DNA of 64,000 nt from Flavobacteriales bacterium (GCA_003331305.1 QOQB01000007.1:35576-99575), one strand, 5' to 3'; shown: positions 49,112 through 58,684, counted from the first letter of the stretch. Numbers and translations: made by a program. Notes: generated from the letters alone by a model not told the origin.

Positions 49112-50220
49112 AAAAAGACATTCACTTAGACCGTATTGAAGATGCTATTGAGGACGTTCGGAACGGAAAAGTAATCATTGTAGTTGATGATGAAAACCGT
49201 GAAAATGAAGGAGATTTTGTGGGTGCGGCTGATATGGTTACTCCCGAAATGATAAACTTTATGGCAAAAGAAGGTCGAGGGTTAATTTGCACACCCATAA
49301 CAGAAGAGCGTTGTCAAGAGCTAGACCTTTACCCAATGGCAAATAATAATACCGATCCAATGGGAACTGCGTTTACGGTTTCTGTAGATTTAAAAGGAAA
49401 TGGTGTAACATCTGGAATTTCGGTAGCAGACAGAGCTAAAACGGTTCGAAAGCTTATCAGTCCTGATGCTAAGGCTGATGATTTCTTGCGTCCTGGTCAC
49501 ATCTTTCCACTAGCCTCCAAAGAAGGGGGTGTGTTACGACGTACCGGCCATACCGAGGCTGCTATTGATTTTGCGCGGTTAGCAGGATTTCAACCTGCGG
49601 GAGTCATTGTCGAAATCATGAATGAAGACGGTACCATGGCGCGACTGCCACAACTTCGAAAAGTTGCGGATGCATTTGACCTAAAACTTGTTTCTATAGA
49701 AGACTTAGTAAGCTATCGCATGAAACACGATAGTTTAATTGAGGTGAAAGAAGACTTTGAAATAGAAACAGCATATGGAGCCTTTAGACTTCGTGCTTTT
49801 CATCAAAATACCAATGACCAAGTGCACATTGCACTTACAAAGGGTGCGTGGAATGACGACGAAGCTGTGCTGACACGGGTACACACCCAACAATTAAATA
49901 GTGAGCTATTACGCATTCTAAATAAAAATGATTCAAATTCTTTAGAAGCCATTTTTAAGCGTATAGAAAATGAAGGTAAAGGTGCTTTGATTTTTATCAA
50001 TCAATTACAACCTGCTCACATGTTACTTGAGCATTTAAAAGGAATTCAAAACCCTGCGACGAAAAAGCGCAAGATGGACGAAAAAGACTTTGGAATTGGC
50101 GCACAAATGATTCATGCCGTAGGGATTAGCAAAATAAAACTCCTATCAAATAGTGAGCAAATTAAACGTGTAGGTATGTCTGGATACGGACTAGAGATCG
50201 TTTCGTATGAAACGTATTAA
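49108..50220 (+). CDS. ribB: 3,4-dihydroxy-2-butanone-4-phosphate synthase with degenerate GTP cyclohydrolase II domain
   Basis: Residues 1-205 are a full RibB domain with [36 protein letters not shown] and [28 protein letters not shown], which makes the four-carbon unit of riboflavin. The C-terminal 165 residues resemble GTP cyclohydrolase II. The zinc-binding cysteines that normally follow the RVH segment are absent: here it reads [15 protein letters not shown]. The usual cyclohydrolase activity is therefore doubtful. It is the last gene after ftsK, lolA and lptF/G. Confidence 0.9.
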   Translation: MKKDIHLDRIEDAIEDVRNGKVIIVVDDENRENEGDFVGAADMVTPEMINFMAKEGRGLICTPITEERCQELDLYPMANNNTDPMGTAFTVSVDLKGNGVTSGISVADRAKTVRKLISPDAKADDFLRPGHIFPLASKEGGVLRRTGHTEAAIDFARLAGFQPAGVIVEIMNEDGTMARLPQLRKVADAFDLKLVSIEDLVSYRMKHDSLIEVKEDFEIETAYGAFRLRAFHQNTNDQVHIALTKGAWNDDEAVLTRVHTQQLNSELLRILNKNDSNSLEAIFKRIENEGKGALIFINQLQPAHMLLEHLKGIQNPATKKRKMDEKDFGIGAQMIHAVGISKIKLLSNSEQIKRVGMSGYGLEIVSYETY

Positions 50221-52703
50221 AACATACCGACACTACCGTTTTTTTCATTATTTTCACGCTGCCTTCTCGATTTAGCTTGGTATTTACTGCTACCAAAACG
50301 GTAGTTAAAACCCAGTTGTACTGTGCGACTTTCCCAATTAAATTCCCCAACAGATGGAAATGGTTTCCGTGCACTAAACCTAAATTTCATGGTGTTAAAA
50401 ACATCATTAAATCCAAGATTTACCGCCCCTTTTCCTTTAAGTACATTTAATCTTGCACCCAAATTCATAAAATACATAGGAAGCATATCAAATTGTAAGT
50501 TTTTATTTTCACCTCTGTAAAACATAAAAACAGTAAATGTCAACTTCTTGCTTGCACTTAGGCTGTTGTACATTCTAAAATTCCACGCAAGGTTATCAAC
50601 ACTATTGTTATCTCTAACAATATTGTCCACCGTAGCTTCCGCTAATGGAACATCGAGGTACTCGGCAATTCCCTTTTGTGTTTGTGAAAACAAATCAAAG
50701 CTAGTGTTAAATGACCACCATTTTGTTGGTCTGTAATTGGATGAAAGCTCCACACCATATGCTGAAGTATCGTCAAAATTATCATGAGTTAAAATCACTT
50801 TACCCGATTGCACATCACTTCTATCAACGTAAAGTGCACGATTTATCTCATTTGTAATTACTCGATAAAACACCCCTCCAGTAATGGTTCCCTTTTTAAG
50901 TCTTCTTGTGTGATTTACCTCTAACGAATTGGTGAACTGCGGTAATAATTTTTGATTCCCGTACGATGAAACCAAAGGGGTAGACCACTCTTTAATAGGG
51001 TTTATTTGTCCAATTCCCGGCCGGTCAATTCGACGGCTATAACTTAGTTGGTACGATTTTTTCTCGCTTGGTGAATATGTCAAATAGAAAGAAGGATACA
51101 GCTGAGTGTAGGTGTTTGAAAATGGGTTTAATTCAATCCTTATTGTAGTGCCTTCTGTAAAAGTTTCTTTTGCCTCGGCATCAATGTCAACCGACTCAGC
51201 TCTTAGGCCTACTTGATAGGTCCATTTATTTAGTTTATTACCATAGGTGGCGTAAAGCGAATAAATATCTCGAGTGTAGTCAAAGGCTGTGTCAGGTGCT
51301 GGGCCGAAATTTCCTCTACTATCAACAGATTCACCTGTGGATGAAAACAAAATCAATGTATTAAATAAACGTGCCTCTGCTCCCAATTCTAACTTACTGT
51401 TCTCTGTTATTGGATTGACGTAATCCAGGTTTACGGTTGTTCGCTTTCTATCTGCTTCGTTCATGTCTTCGTAATTTTTTGTGTCTTGCGGAATTGGATA
51501 TGTAAATGCCACAGGATTGTCTGATTCAAAAACATTACGATCCACATCTAATTCGATATTACTGCCTTCTTTGTTAAAATCATGCTTATAGTTAAAATTG
51601 TATTGCGCTGAGGAGTTGTTTGCATCCGCAGTAAAGTTTTGATAGTCCGCAGTGGGGATATTATCCTCATAGGTAATGGTTTTTGTAGATCCGTTTGTGC
51701 CATTTTCTGCGGGGTTCTGACTTGTGAATATAGATAGTGTATTTTTATCGTTTAGATACACATCCACACCAACTTTAAAAATATGTGATTCACTATCGTC
51801 AGAAAATTTAAAAAACTGCTCCGATAAATCTTGCGTACGTTCTATATGCCCATTATTGTCGTTCACAGATATATTGTTGTTGTAATTTCCATACACATTA
51901 AACTTACCGTTTCTATAATTTAGGTTTAAACCACTATTAAATTTGGAGTTGATTTCTTTACTCCAGTTGGTGCTTAAAGATCCATTAAACCCTTGCAATT
52001 GATTTTTGTGAAGCACAATATTTATTATACCACTCATGCCATCTGGGTTGTATTTTGCTGATGGATTTGTAATAAGTTCAACCGCCTTTATTGCCGATGA
52101 TGGAATTTGCTTAAGCAATTGTGCTGCAGGTATGTTAGATAGTTTTCCATCTACCATGACAGGGACATTTTCATTCCCGCGAAGGCTAATAGCGCCTGTT
52201 TGGGGGTCAACACCTACTGAAGGTATTCCTACCATAAGCTCAGAGGCTGTACCTGCAGCTGCTAAGTCCTTCCCGATAGTAATAACTTTCCTGTCTACCT
52301 TCTGTTGAATGGTAGAGACTTCCCCAATAACATCAACGCCTTCTAGCGCTGTAGTCTCTTCTACAAGAGTTATTTTATCTAAATCAATGCTATAGGTGCC
52401 GTTTCCAATGCCTATCGACTGAGTATGCTTTTGGTAACCAATAAACTGTACAGTTAGTGTGTGCGTACCCTCTTCAATCTTAGTCAACTTAAAAAATCCT
52501 TTTTCATTTGTAATGGTACCTGTTATGGTTTCCCCTTTTGGATTACTTAGCACTATGCTCACATAGGGTAATGGCTCATTCAAAGAAGCGTCATAAACTA
52601 ATCCTGAAACAGTACCTGTTTTTTGAGGGGTGGCGATTGCCAAAAATGGTATAGATAAGATGAAAAGAATGCATAAGGGTAAAGAAAAGATTTGGCGTAT
52701 CAT
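50217..52703 (-). CDS. Outer-membrane TonB-type receptor with CarboxypepD_reg domain (outer membrane beta-barrel family)
   Basis: The 828-residue protein has a signal peptide (to about residue 24), a CarboxypepD_reg-like repeat (TGTVSGLVYDASLNEPLPYVSIVLS to about residue 105) and a plug-like region with VPVMVDGKLSNIPAAQLLKQIPSSAIKAVELITNPSAKY. A long beta-barrel ends in an aromatic-rich strand before a basic tail. The substrate is unknown. It is convergent with ribB by a four-base overlap. No promoter motif is clear upstream. Confidence 0.85.
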   Translation of the reverse strand: MIRQIFSLPLCILFILSIPFLAIATPQKTGTVSGLVYDASLNEPLPYVSIVLSNPKGETITGTITNEKGFFKLTKIEEGTHTLTVQFIGYQKHTQSIGIGNGTYSIDLDKITLVEETTALEGVDVIGEVSTIQQKVDRKVITIGKDLAAAGTASELMVGIPSVGVDPQTGAISLRGNENVPVMVDGKLSNIPAAQLLKQIPSSAIKAVELITNPSAKYNPDGMSGIINIVLHKNQLQGFNGSLSTNWSKEINSKFNSGLNLNYRNGKFNVYGNYNNNISVNDNNGHIERTQDLSEQFFKFSDDSESHIFKVGVDVYLNDKNTLSIFTSQNPAENGTNGSTKTITYEDNIPTADYQNFTADANNSSAQYNFNYKHDFNKEGSNIELDVDRNVFESDNPVAFTYPIPQDTKNYEDMNEADRKRTTVNLDYVNPITENSKLELGAEARLFNTLILFSSTGESVDSRGNFGPAPDTAFDYTRDIYSLYATYGNKLNKWTYQVGLRAESVDIDAEAKETFTEGTTIRIELNPFSNTYTQLYPSFYLTYSPSEKKSYQLSYSRRIDRPGIGQINPIKEWSTPLVSSYGNQKLLPQFTNSLEVNHTRRLKKGTITGGVFYRVITNEINRALYVDRSDVQSGKVILTHDNFDDTSAYGVELSSNYRPTKWWSFNTSFDLFSQTQKGIAEYLDVPLAEATVDNIVRDNNSVDNLAWNFRMYNSLSASKKLTFTVFMFYRGENKNLQFDMLPMYFMNLGARLNVLKGKGAVNLGFNDVFNTMKFRFSARKPFPSVGEFNWESRTVQLGFNYRFGSSKYQAKSRRQRENNEKNGSVGMF

Positions 52704-52780
52704 AGTTTGTGTCTTTGATTAAATTGATTTGGTTTAGTTCTATAACGAAAAGAAAAGAAAAATGTTACGTTGTAAAAACA

Positions 52781-53536
52781 TCAGAAAAACCAAAGTTTAA
52801 TCGACATGGCAGCTACCATAACCATCATCACGGCTTTAATGACACCCTCCCCTTTTTTCACAGAATATCTCGAAGCAAAAAAGGCTCCTGCAGCATTACC
52901 AGATGCCAAAGCGAGTCCGTATTTCCATTCAATATGTCCAGAAAGAGCAAAAGTTACTAAAGCTCCTGTGGTGTATATAAAAGCTACAGCCACTTTGGTA
53001 GCATTAACGCGAATCAGATCCATGCGGTTTACATAGTTCATAAAGAGCATCATAATAAAGCCAATTCCAGCGTTGATAAACCCCCCGTAAATTCCAATAA
53101 AAAAGAAAGCTACCATAGACCAAATACGTGTTTTTCCTGTGGTCTTGGCAGACGTTGGGATAGCATTATAATTGGGTTTAAATACCATAAGCACCACAAC
53201 AACAATCATGATAATGGCTAAAATCCTATTAAAAAGATTTCCATCAATATCAATGGCGATCCGAGCGCCAATAAGTGCACCCATCAACGCTGCGCCGCCT
53301 AAATACAAACTAAAAGGAAACGAATTCACTTTTTTACTTCGAAAGCCTAAAGTTGCCGAGCTAGTGGCAACCAAAATGGCCACGCGGTTAGTGCCATTAG
53401 CAGTTGCTGAAGGTAACCCTAAAAAGATGAGTAATGGTAGTGTAAGTAGTGACCCACCTCCTGCCATGGTATTTATAAATCCAGCAAAGACTCCTGCGCC
53501 AACAAGCAATACTAAATCGTAAGGAAAATCAATCAT
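52781..53536 (-). CDS. TauE/SafE family sulfite/anion permease
   Basis: The protein has about eight transmembrane segments and the family start VLLVGAGVFAGFINTMAGGGSLLTLPLLIFLG with the glycine-rich repeat GFINAGIGFIMMLFM in the second half. The start at ATG 53536 (251 residues) is preferred over 53557. A TACATTTG element lies just before it, and the longer start would fall in the promoter. Substrates of the family include sulfite and organosulfonates, but these cannot be told apart by sequence. Confidence 0.85.
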   Translation of the reverse strand: MIDFPYDLVLLVGAGVFAGFINTMAGGGSLLTLPLLIFLGLPSATANGTNRVAILVATSSATLGFRSKKVNSFPFSLYLGGAALMGALIGARIAIDIDGNLFNRILAIIMIVVVVLMVFKPNYNAIPTSAKTTGKTRIWSMVAFFFIGIYGGFINAGIGFIMMLFMNYVNRMDLIRVNATKVAVAFIYTTGALVTFALSGHIEWKYGLALASGNAAGAFFASRYSVKKGEGVIKAVMMVMVAAMSIKLWFF

Positions 53537-53540
53537 CTGG

Positions 53541-53548
53541 CAAATGTA
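53541..53548 (-). promoter_or_regulatory. -7 element (TACATTTG) for the TauE-type gene
   Basis: Exact TAnnTTTG on the minus strand four bases before ATG 53536. It decides the start choice for that gene. Confidence 0.6.
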
Positions 53549-53600
53549 GGCATTCATAGAAACAAGAAAGAAATGCGTTTTCAGAAATAAAAAAAGGGAC

Positions 53601-53608
53601 TATATTTG
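53601..53608 (+). promoter_or_regulatory. -7 element (TATATTTG) for tRNA-Ser
   Basis: Exact TAnnTTTG eight bases before the mature tRNA 5' end. Confidence 0.65.
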
Positions 53609-53616
53609 CAGCCATT

Positions 53617-53701
53617 GGAGAAATGGCAGAGTGGTCGAATGCGGCAGTCTTGAAAACTGTTGAGGGTCACACCTCCGGGGGTTCGAATCCCTCTTTCTCC
53701 G
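53617..53701 (+). tRNA. tRNA-Ser (anticodon TGA)
   Basis: The 85-base sequence folds as a long-variable-arm tRNA: acceptor GGAGAAA with TTTCTCC, an anticodon stem CAGTC...GACTG-like around TTGAAAA giving anticodon TGA, an extra arm GAGGGTCACACCTC-like and a T arm GGGTTCGAATCCC. The CCA end is not encoded. A terminator hairpin follows directly. Confidence 0.95.
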
Positions 53702-53705
53702 CAAC

Positions 53706-53745
53706 AAACCTTGTAAGTCGCTAATTTACAGGGTTTCTTTTTTTT
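53706..53745 (+). terminator. Rho-independent terminator after tRNA-Ser
   Basis: AAACCTTGTAA (53706-53716) pairs with TTACAGGGTTT (53726-53736) with one G-U pair, followed by a T-rich tract. Confidence 0.75.
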
Positions 53746-53800
53746 AGTTGCTAAATAGTTGCCAAGAATTAGTAGCTTTAGTGCTGCGATTATAGCAATC

Positions 53801-54853
53801 ATGAGAATTTTAATTTTGTTTCTTTTCATAGCGCAACAAATTTTGTCACAAAGTAATGGACACCCAAAAAAAGGAGTTGCCTTTAACTTAGGATATGAAA
53901 GCAGTTGGCAAGAGCGATTCGTAAAACTCAACCCTTCATGGCATTATTCGTGGAATTTGGAATACAAGGCCAATTATCCAAGTGGGGTTGAATTTGTTCC
54001 CATGATTTGGGGAATGGGTGGTCTAACACAGGAAAAAATAGATTATTTAAATAATTTGGCGGGTGATGGTACAATTAAAAATGTGTTGACTTTTAACGAG
54101 CCTGATCTTGGTGACCAAGCAGATATGACTGTTGATGAAGCCATAGCCCTGTGGCCATTATTGGAAACCTTAAGTGTTCCCATATCCAGTCCTGCGACAT
54201 CTGCACCGCTCAATGATTGGATGCGTGAATTCATGAATAAAGCTGTATCCAATAATATACGAATCGATTTTGTTGCAATTCACATTTATCATAAAAATGT
54301 TGCCGCCAACTTTTTGGCGTTGGTAGAAGAAGTTTATCAAACGTATGGCAAGCCCATATGGATTACAGAATTTGCTGTTCGTGACATGGATGCAACAACA
54401 AGTGCCCCAAATAGGTATTCTGAAGCATACGTACTATCTTTTATGAATCAAGTTTTATCTGCGCTAGACGAACTAGATTATGTGAAACGCTATTCATGGT
54501 TTGATCCCAATAGCAACAACCCCAATTACCCAATGCTGGTAACTGCTGATTTAATCTCAGAAACCAATGAGTTAACCGCATTGGGTGATTTTTATGCCAA
54601 GCATACGCTTTCGAGGCCAAAAAACAAGCTGAGCAATATCAAAGTATACCCAAATCCAGCCTCAAATACGATATATATTAAAGAAGTTACAGAAGCACTA
54701 AATGCAACTATTTATGGCATCAATGGGCAGAGACGCTTCAAGCAATTAATTACAAACAAAATTGATGTGACAGGCTTAGAAAACGGTCTTTTTTTCTTAA
54801 AGTTGAAAAATGACGAAAACGAAACAATCTTTAAGATAGTCATCAAAAAATAG
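53801..54853 (+). CDS. Secreted GH128-like glycoside hydrolase with type IX sorting domain
   Basis: The 350-residue product starts at ATG 53801 with a signal peptide (to LSQ, about residue 16); the longer in-frame start adds a non-signal stretch. Residues about 25-260 match the Asl1-type TIM barrel of GH128, with the acid/base glutamate in TFNEPDLG and the nucleophile in IWITEFAVRD, so it may cleave beta-1,3-glucan. Residues about 275-350 (IKVYPNPASNTIYI, ITNKIDVTGLENGLFFLKL) are a type A type IX secretion sorting domain. The likely substrate is algal laminarin, which is inference. Confidence 0.85.
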   Translation: MRILILFLFIAQQILSQSNGHPKKGVAFNLGYESSWQERFVKLNPSWHYSWNLEYKANYPSGVEFVPMIWGMGGLTQEKIDYLNNLAGDGTIKNVLTFNEPDLGDQADMTVDEAIALWPLLETLSVPISSPATSAPLNDWMREFMNKAVSNNIRIDFVAIHIYHKNVAANFLALVEEVYQTYGKPIWITEFAVRDMDATTSAPNRYSEAYVLSFMNQVLSALDELDYVKRYSWFDPNSNNPNYPMLVTADLISETNELTALGDFYAKHTLSRPKNKLSNIKVYPNPASNTIYIKEVTEALNATIYGINGQRRFKQLITNKIDVTGLENGLFFLKLKNDENETIFKIVIKK

Positions 54854-54871
54854 TCAATTTTAGAGTGACGC

Positions 54872-54900
54872 AGCACGGATTTCGACGAGTTAACCGTGCT
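54872..54900 (+). terminator. Possible terminator after the GH128-like gene
   Basis: AGCACGG (54872-54878) pairs perfectly with CCGTGCT (54894-54900) across a 15-base loop and is followed by TTTAATAG, a weak U tract. Confidence 0.4.
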
Positions 54901-55177
54901 TTAATAGAAATAGTGCTTTTTGAATTGATTAGTACTGAAACTAAACCTAGGTAGTTCACAAACAAAGTTCCATCATTGTAATAAGACTTTTTAACAGGCT
55001 CTAGTATGCGTTAGCTCCAAAAGAACCCCATCCTAAAGCTCCAAAACCAGTTGAATTCTGAGTTAAAGTATCTTGACCTTGATATAAAGGGTGTTGATTG
55101 TCCTTAAAACCACTAAAGTTGTTAAAAGCTTGTTCTAGTGATGTTTCAGAAACCACTATAACAGCCTCCAAAAATAA
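54901..55177. other. Intergenic stretch with a possible gene remnant
   Basis: No intact gene is seen between the glycosidase and the HMA gene. On the minus strand 55001-55156 holds a GTG-started 51-codon frame ending GFGALGWGSFGANAY, with a GGAGG nine bases before the GTG. The aromatic, glycine-rich tail looks like the C-terminus of a larger protein, and the frame stays open upstream to the HMA stop codon. I do not recognise the family. The rest (54901-55000) shows nothing. Confidence 0.35.
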
Positions 55178-55540
55178 TTACTTAAGGGCTTCATTCGATT
55201 CATCAGCTTTTTTGTGAGGGTTTCCACTCACATATTGACAACACATAGGCAAAGCCGCATACACACTGTCTAAAACAGCAATTCCATTTGCTTCATGCCC
55301 TACGGCTGCAATATTTGCTGAAACTTCTGATACCGCTGTTTTTTTAGCGTTATAAATGAGCGTTAGTTTTTCAGTATCCGCTTGCCAAACAGCATACTTT
55401 ACCCCTTTGGTGCTTATAGCTGCTTTTTCAATACGTGCTTTGCACATATCGCAATTGCCACGAACGGACACAGTTGTTTTCTCTGTTTGCGCTATGGCTG
55501 TGGTGGCCAAAAACAACAAAATGATGATATGAATTTTCAT
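55178..55540 (-). CDS. Secreted heavy-metal-associated (HMA) domain protein
   Basis: The start at ATG 55540 gives a signal peptide (MKIHIIILLFLATTAIAQ); the longer frame runs into the TonB receptor gene. The 120-residue product has an HMA fold with the metal-binding GNCDMCKARIEKA loop and a second cysteine pair near the C-terminus (PMCCQYVSG). It would bind copper or a similar soft metal in the periplasm. It follows the TonB receptor by 10 bases in the same transcript. Confidence 0.85.
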   Translation of the reverse strand: MKIHIIILLFLATTAIAQTEKTTVSVRGNCDMCKARIEKAAISTKGVKYAVWQADTEKLTLIYNAKKTAVSEVSANIAAVGHEANGIAVLDSVYAALPMCCQYVSGNPHKKADESNEALK

Positions 55541-55550
55541 AGTTATAAAA

Positions 55551-57779
55551 TTATATATTAAATCGGAATCCTGCATAGAGCATTCTTCCAAACAAAGGGG
55601 CATATACCTGACTTGTATCAAAAGCTGCGCCAAAAGGGTTTGACGCGCCTAAAACTGCATCTGATTGCTTTACATCAAACAGGTTTTCAGCTCCTAAATA
55701 AAAAGAAAAGTTAGTTGAAAATTGGCGTGTAAGCTGTGAGCTTAATAACGAAAAGCCCTTTACCATTTTTGATGATGCGTCAAAAGTAGCTACCAATCGC
55801 TGTTGTCCAACGCGATGGAAAGTGGCATCGGCACGCCATTGTTTTCCTGCTTTTACACTAGTATTGTAACCCAAAAATGTAAACCAACGGCTCTTAGGTT
55901 GCAAAGGAACTCGCTTCAGCCCAGAATTGTAGGTTGTTTTTATATCATAGGCTTTGTAGGCAAAACGCACATCTATGCGTTCATTAAAATTCGTGCTTGC
56001 CGAAAACTGAAAGCTTTGTGCATGGCTTTTGCCTTCTAAATTGTAAAAAGAAATTGCTCCTGGTATTTCCCAGTCCACCACTACACGATTTGTGAATTGC
56101 GTGCGATACACATCAAAGCCCATTTCAACAGGTTGACTAAAAAGAGAGGCCTTTTGTATCCAACTAAATCCGTAGTTCCATGCGCGCTCAGGCGTTAATC
56201 CATACATGGGCCTTGTGGGTTTTTGTATAGATAATAATCGTTGGCTTCCAAAAAACTTTTGGTGTTCGGCAAAAATGCTTGACACACGTCTTCCCTCTCC
56301 CGCCGATAGGCGTAAAATAGTTGTATTCTCAGCTAAGGCATAACGGAGATGCACACGCGGCGTAATAAAACTTCCAAGCGTATTATGATGGTCTAGTCGC
56401 AAACCTAATATCATGTTAAACTGCTCTTGGCTATCGTAGCTGTACTCAAAAAATCCTCCAATATTAGTTTCATTTCTATGAATTTCTGTGCCCAAGACCG
56501 TTTCGTCGTATATATCTACCATATACTGCAAGCCTGTCTTAAACTTGTTTAGGGTATTGCCAATTATAGATTGATAGACCAAATGATGAAAATAACTCGT
56601 GTATGAAACATCATAGATGTTGTTGCCAAAATAGCCTTTTTGTTTGTGCTGACTTACCGCCGACTGGAAACCAAAACTTCTGTATGGGATTTCGGGAAAT
56701 ACATATCCTGTTTTTAAGGTCATATCCCATTTGTCTGTTTTGAGTTCACCTCCCCACATCAAGTTGCCAAACTGATGTATTTCAGGATCAAAATTTAATT
56801 GTCCAACTTGTTTTTCGTCTTTCAGATAGCGCAAACTGGCAAAGCCAACCCAACCTTTTTCAGGATCAATAAATTGCCATCTATTTAAAATATTAATTTG
56901 TTGCGATAGCGGCATATCTAAAAAGCCGTCCTTGTTTTGATCGGTTTTCTTTTTGCGTTGATTCCCATGCAAGAACAACGAAGTAGTCCACTTAGGAGAA
57001 AGTTCGTGTTTGGTTTGGATGTTAAGTTCCGTTCGTCCATTCACAGAACGGAATCCATTAATAAAAAGTGGTGGCGCAATTAAGGGTTTTATCAACTCGG
57101 TGTTAATTTGACCTGATATACTTTCGTAGCCACTGGTTACAGATCCTGCGCCTTTGGTAATTTGGATACTCTCTACCCATGTTCCTGGTGTAAAAGTAAG
57201 TCCGAATGTTTGATTACTACCGCGTAGACTAGGAATGTTTTCTTGGGTAAACAATATGTACGGACTTGTCAGTCCTAACATTTGGATTTGCTTAGTTCCT
57301 GTGAGTGCGTCCGCGTAGTTTACATCAATCGACGGATTGGTTTCAAAACTCTCAGACAAGTTACAACAAGCTGCTTTTAGCAATTCATCGCTGCCAACAG
57401 TCGTAACGTTTCTGGAGCTGAAAATAGTACGTTGCAAGGGTTTTCGTTTCTGAGAAATAATTACCTCCTTTAGTTTTGAGGCGTCACTGGAGGCCAAAAT
57501 TACTTTAATTGGCTTATCAAGCCCAGAGGTTATTCTTAACGTGTCGAAGCCCAAATATGAGATAAGTAAAACAGTATTTTCGGGTTTATGTTTTATGGAA
57601 AAATAGCCTTCGTCGTTTGTAACTGTACCTGTCGATGTGTTTTCCCAATACACGCTTGCGCCGACGAGCGGCTGCGCTGAATTATCTTGATCATAGACAT
57701 AGCCTGTAACAAGACGATGTTGTGCATACAATGCACTAAAATTTATGATAATAATTAATATAAAATAAGATTTGAACAT
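55551..57779 (-). CDS. TonB-dependent receptor, probable metal uptake
   Basis: The 742-residue outer-membrane protein has a signal peptide (to about residue 19), a CarboxypepD_reg-like domain (residues 20-105), a plug with a CC pair in LLKAACCNLSESFETNPSIDVNYADALTGTKQIQMLGL and a barrel ending in GRMLYAGFRFNI with the terminal aromatic. Its position between an HMA protein and an HYC_CC_PP protein suggests transport of copper or another soft metal, which is inference. Confidence 0.85.
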   Translation of the reverse strand: MFKSYFILIIIINFSALYAQHRLVTGYVYDQDNSAQPLVGASVYWENTSTGTVTNDEGYFSIKHKPENTVLLISYLGFDTLRITSGLDKPIKVILASSDASKLKEVIISQKRKPLQRTIFSSRNVTTVGSDELLKAACCNLSESFETNPSIDVNYADALTGTKQIQMLGLTSPYILFTQENIPSLRGSNQTFGLTFTPGTWVESIQITKGAGSVTSGYESISGQINTELIKPLIAPPLFINGFRSVNGRTELNIQTKHELSPKWTTSLFLHGNQRKKKTDQNKDGFLDMPLSQQINILNRWQFIDPEKGWVGFASLRYLKDEKQVGQLNFDPEIHQFGNLMWGGELKTDKWDMTLKTGYVFPEIPYRSFGFQSAVSQHKQKGYFGNNIYDVSYTSYFHHLVYQSIIGNTLNKFKTGLQYMVDIYDETVLGTEIHRNETNIGGFFEYSYDSQEQFNMILGLRLDHHNTLGSFITPRVHLRYALAENTTILRLSAGEGRRVSSIFAEHQKFFGSQRLLSIQKPTRPMYGLTPERAWNYGFSWIQKASLFSQPVEMGFDVYRTQFTNRVVVDWEIPGAISFYNLEGKSHAQSFQFSASTNFNERIDVRFAYKAYDIKTTYNSGLKRVPLQPKSRWFTFLGYNTSVKAGKQWRADATFHRVGQQRLVATFDASSKMVKGFSLLSSQLTRQFSTNFSFYLGAENLFDVKQSDAVLGASNPFGAAFDTSQVYAPLFGRMLYAGFRFNI

Positions 57780-57823
57780 GATAAATGACTAAAATTAAAC
57801 AAAAAACGTATGATATTTGTTAA

Positions 57824-58213
57824 TCAAATCAAGTATTGCTCAAATAAAATGTGTAAAGACGTGTGATGTATTTTGGGGGGTAGCTCAATGTTTACAAATT
57901 GATGCTTGGATATGCACTCAAGTGAATTCGGCTCAAACTGGATAAAAGGTGCAATTGCAACCAAATCAATAAACGCAATATCAGACGTTGATACTATTGT
58001 ATCTTGGAGTTCTGCTGTGAAATGAGCTATTTCACAACATGGCTTAGAAAGCTTGTGTTGATCTTGACTTGTACTTTTCTTACAACAACTAGACAGCGTT
58101 TTATTGATAGAGGTTTCTACAAGTACATCATGGCATAAGTGCATACCGACAGTACTCTCAACAGATAGAAACATAACAAAAATCGCCAATAAAAATGCAC
58201 CTGGTCGCTTCAT
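57824..58213 (-). CDS. HYC_CC_PP family protein
   Basis: The 129-residue secreted protein has an N-terminal signal segment (residues 1-21) followed by the spaced motifs that name the family: a histidine-cysteine motif in GMHLCHDV, cysteine pairs in SSCCKK and KPCCE, and PP near the C-terminus. It is restricted largely to Bacteroidota, and its function is unknown. It starts two bases after the Rrf2 gene and lies before the TonB receptor, which points to metal handling. Confidence 0.75.
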   Translation of the reverse strand: MKRPGAFLLAIFVMFLSVESTVGMHLCHDVLVETSINKTLSSCCKKSTSQDQHKLSKPCCEIAHFTAELQDTIVSTSDIAFIDLVAIAPFIQFEPNSLECISKHQFVNIELPPKIHHTSLHILFEQYLI

Positions 58214-58215
58214 AT

Positions 58216-58629
58216 TTAGTCTAAAGTTAGTGATTTTATTGTTTTACCGTTCAAAACTTCTAAAGTTCTATCTCTTACTTGTTCAAAAACGCCTTTTACT
58301 TCACATTCTTTTTCGTCACAATCGTCGCATGAGCGATAATAATTCAAGGAAACACATGGCAACATAGCGATGGGTCCGTCAATAATACGCATGATTTCTG
58401 TTAGGCTAATATCCTCCGCTGGTCGTAAGAGCCTAAAACCACCATCTTTACCTCTCTTGCTCTCTAAAATACGGTTATTCCGTAAATCGCGTAAAATAAT
58501 TTCCAAAAACTTACGTGGAATATCCTGTTCTTGTGCAATATCCGAAGTCATGACTGCCTTTGTACCATCGTCGTTACGAGCGATATACGTTAAAGCTTTT
58601 ATGGCGTATTTACACTTATTTGATATCAT
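58216..58629 (-). CDS. Rrf2 family transcriptional regulator
   Basis: The 137-residue regulator has the Rrf2 winged helix (KCKYAIKALTYIA, AVMTSDIAQEQDIPRKFLEIILRDLRNNRILESKRGKDGGFRL) and a cysteine cluster in LPCVSLNYYRSCDDCDEKEC that may hold an Fe-S centre. It diverges from the cysH operon and leads into the HYC_CC_PP gene, so it may control both sides. A palindrome lies in the shared promoter interval. Confidence 0.9.
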   Translation of the reverse strand: MISNKCKYAIKALTYIARNDDGTKAVMTSDIAQEQDIPRKFLEIILRDLRNNRILESKRGKDGGFRLLRPAEDISLTEIMRIIDGPIAMLPCVSLNYYRSCDDCDEKECEVKGVFEQVRDRTLEVLNGKTIKSLTLD

Positions 58630-58633
58630 TTAA

Positions 58634-58641
58634 CAAATTTA
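58634..58641 (-). promoter_or_regulatory. -7 element (TAAATTTG) for the rrf2 gene
   Basis: Exact TAnnTTTG on the minus strand four bases before the regulator ATG. Confidence 0.55.
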
Positions 58642-58662
58642 AAGCAATATAATCTAATAATC

Positions 58663-58677
58663 CTATCTATTTGATAG
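58663..58677. promoter_or_regulatory. Candidate Rrf2 operator palindrome
   Basis: CTATC and GATAG form an inverted repeat with a five-base centre, between the two divergent promoters and seven bases before the -7 element of the cysH operon. The site position would let a bound regulator block RNA polymerase. Confidence 0.4.
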
Positions 58678-58684
58678 TATTTAT

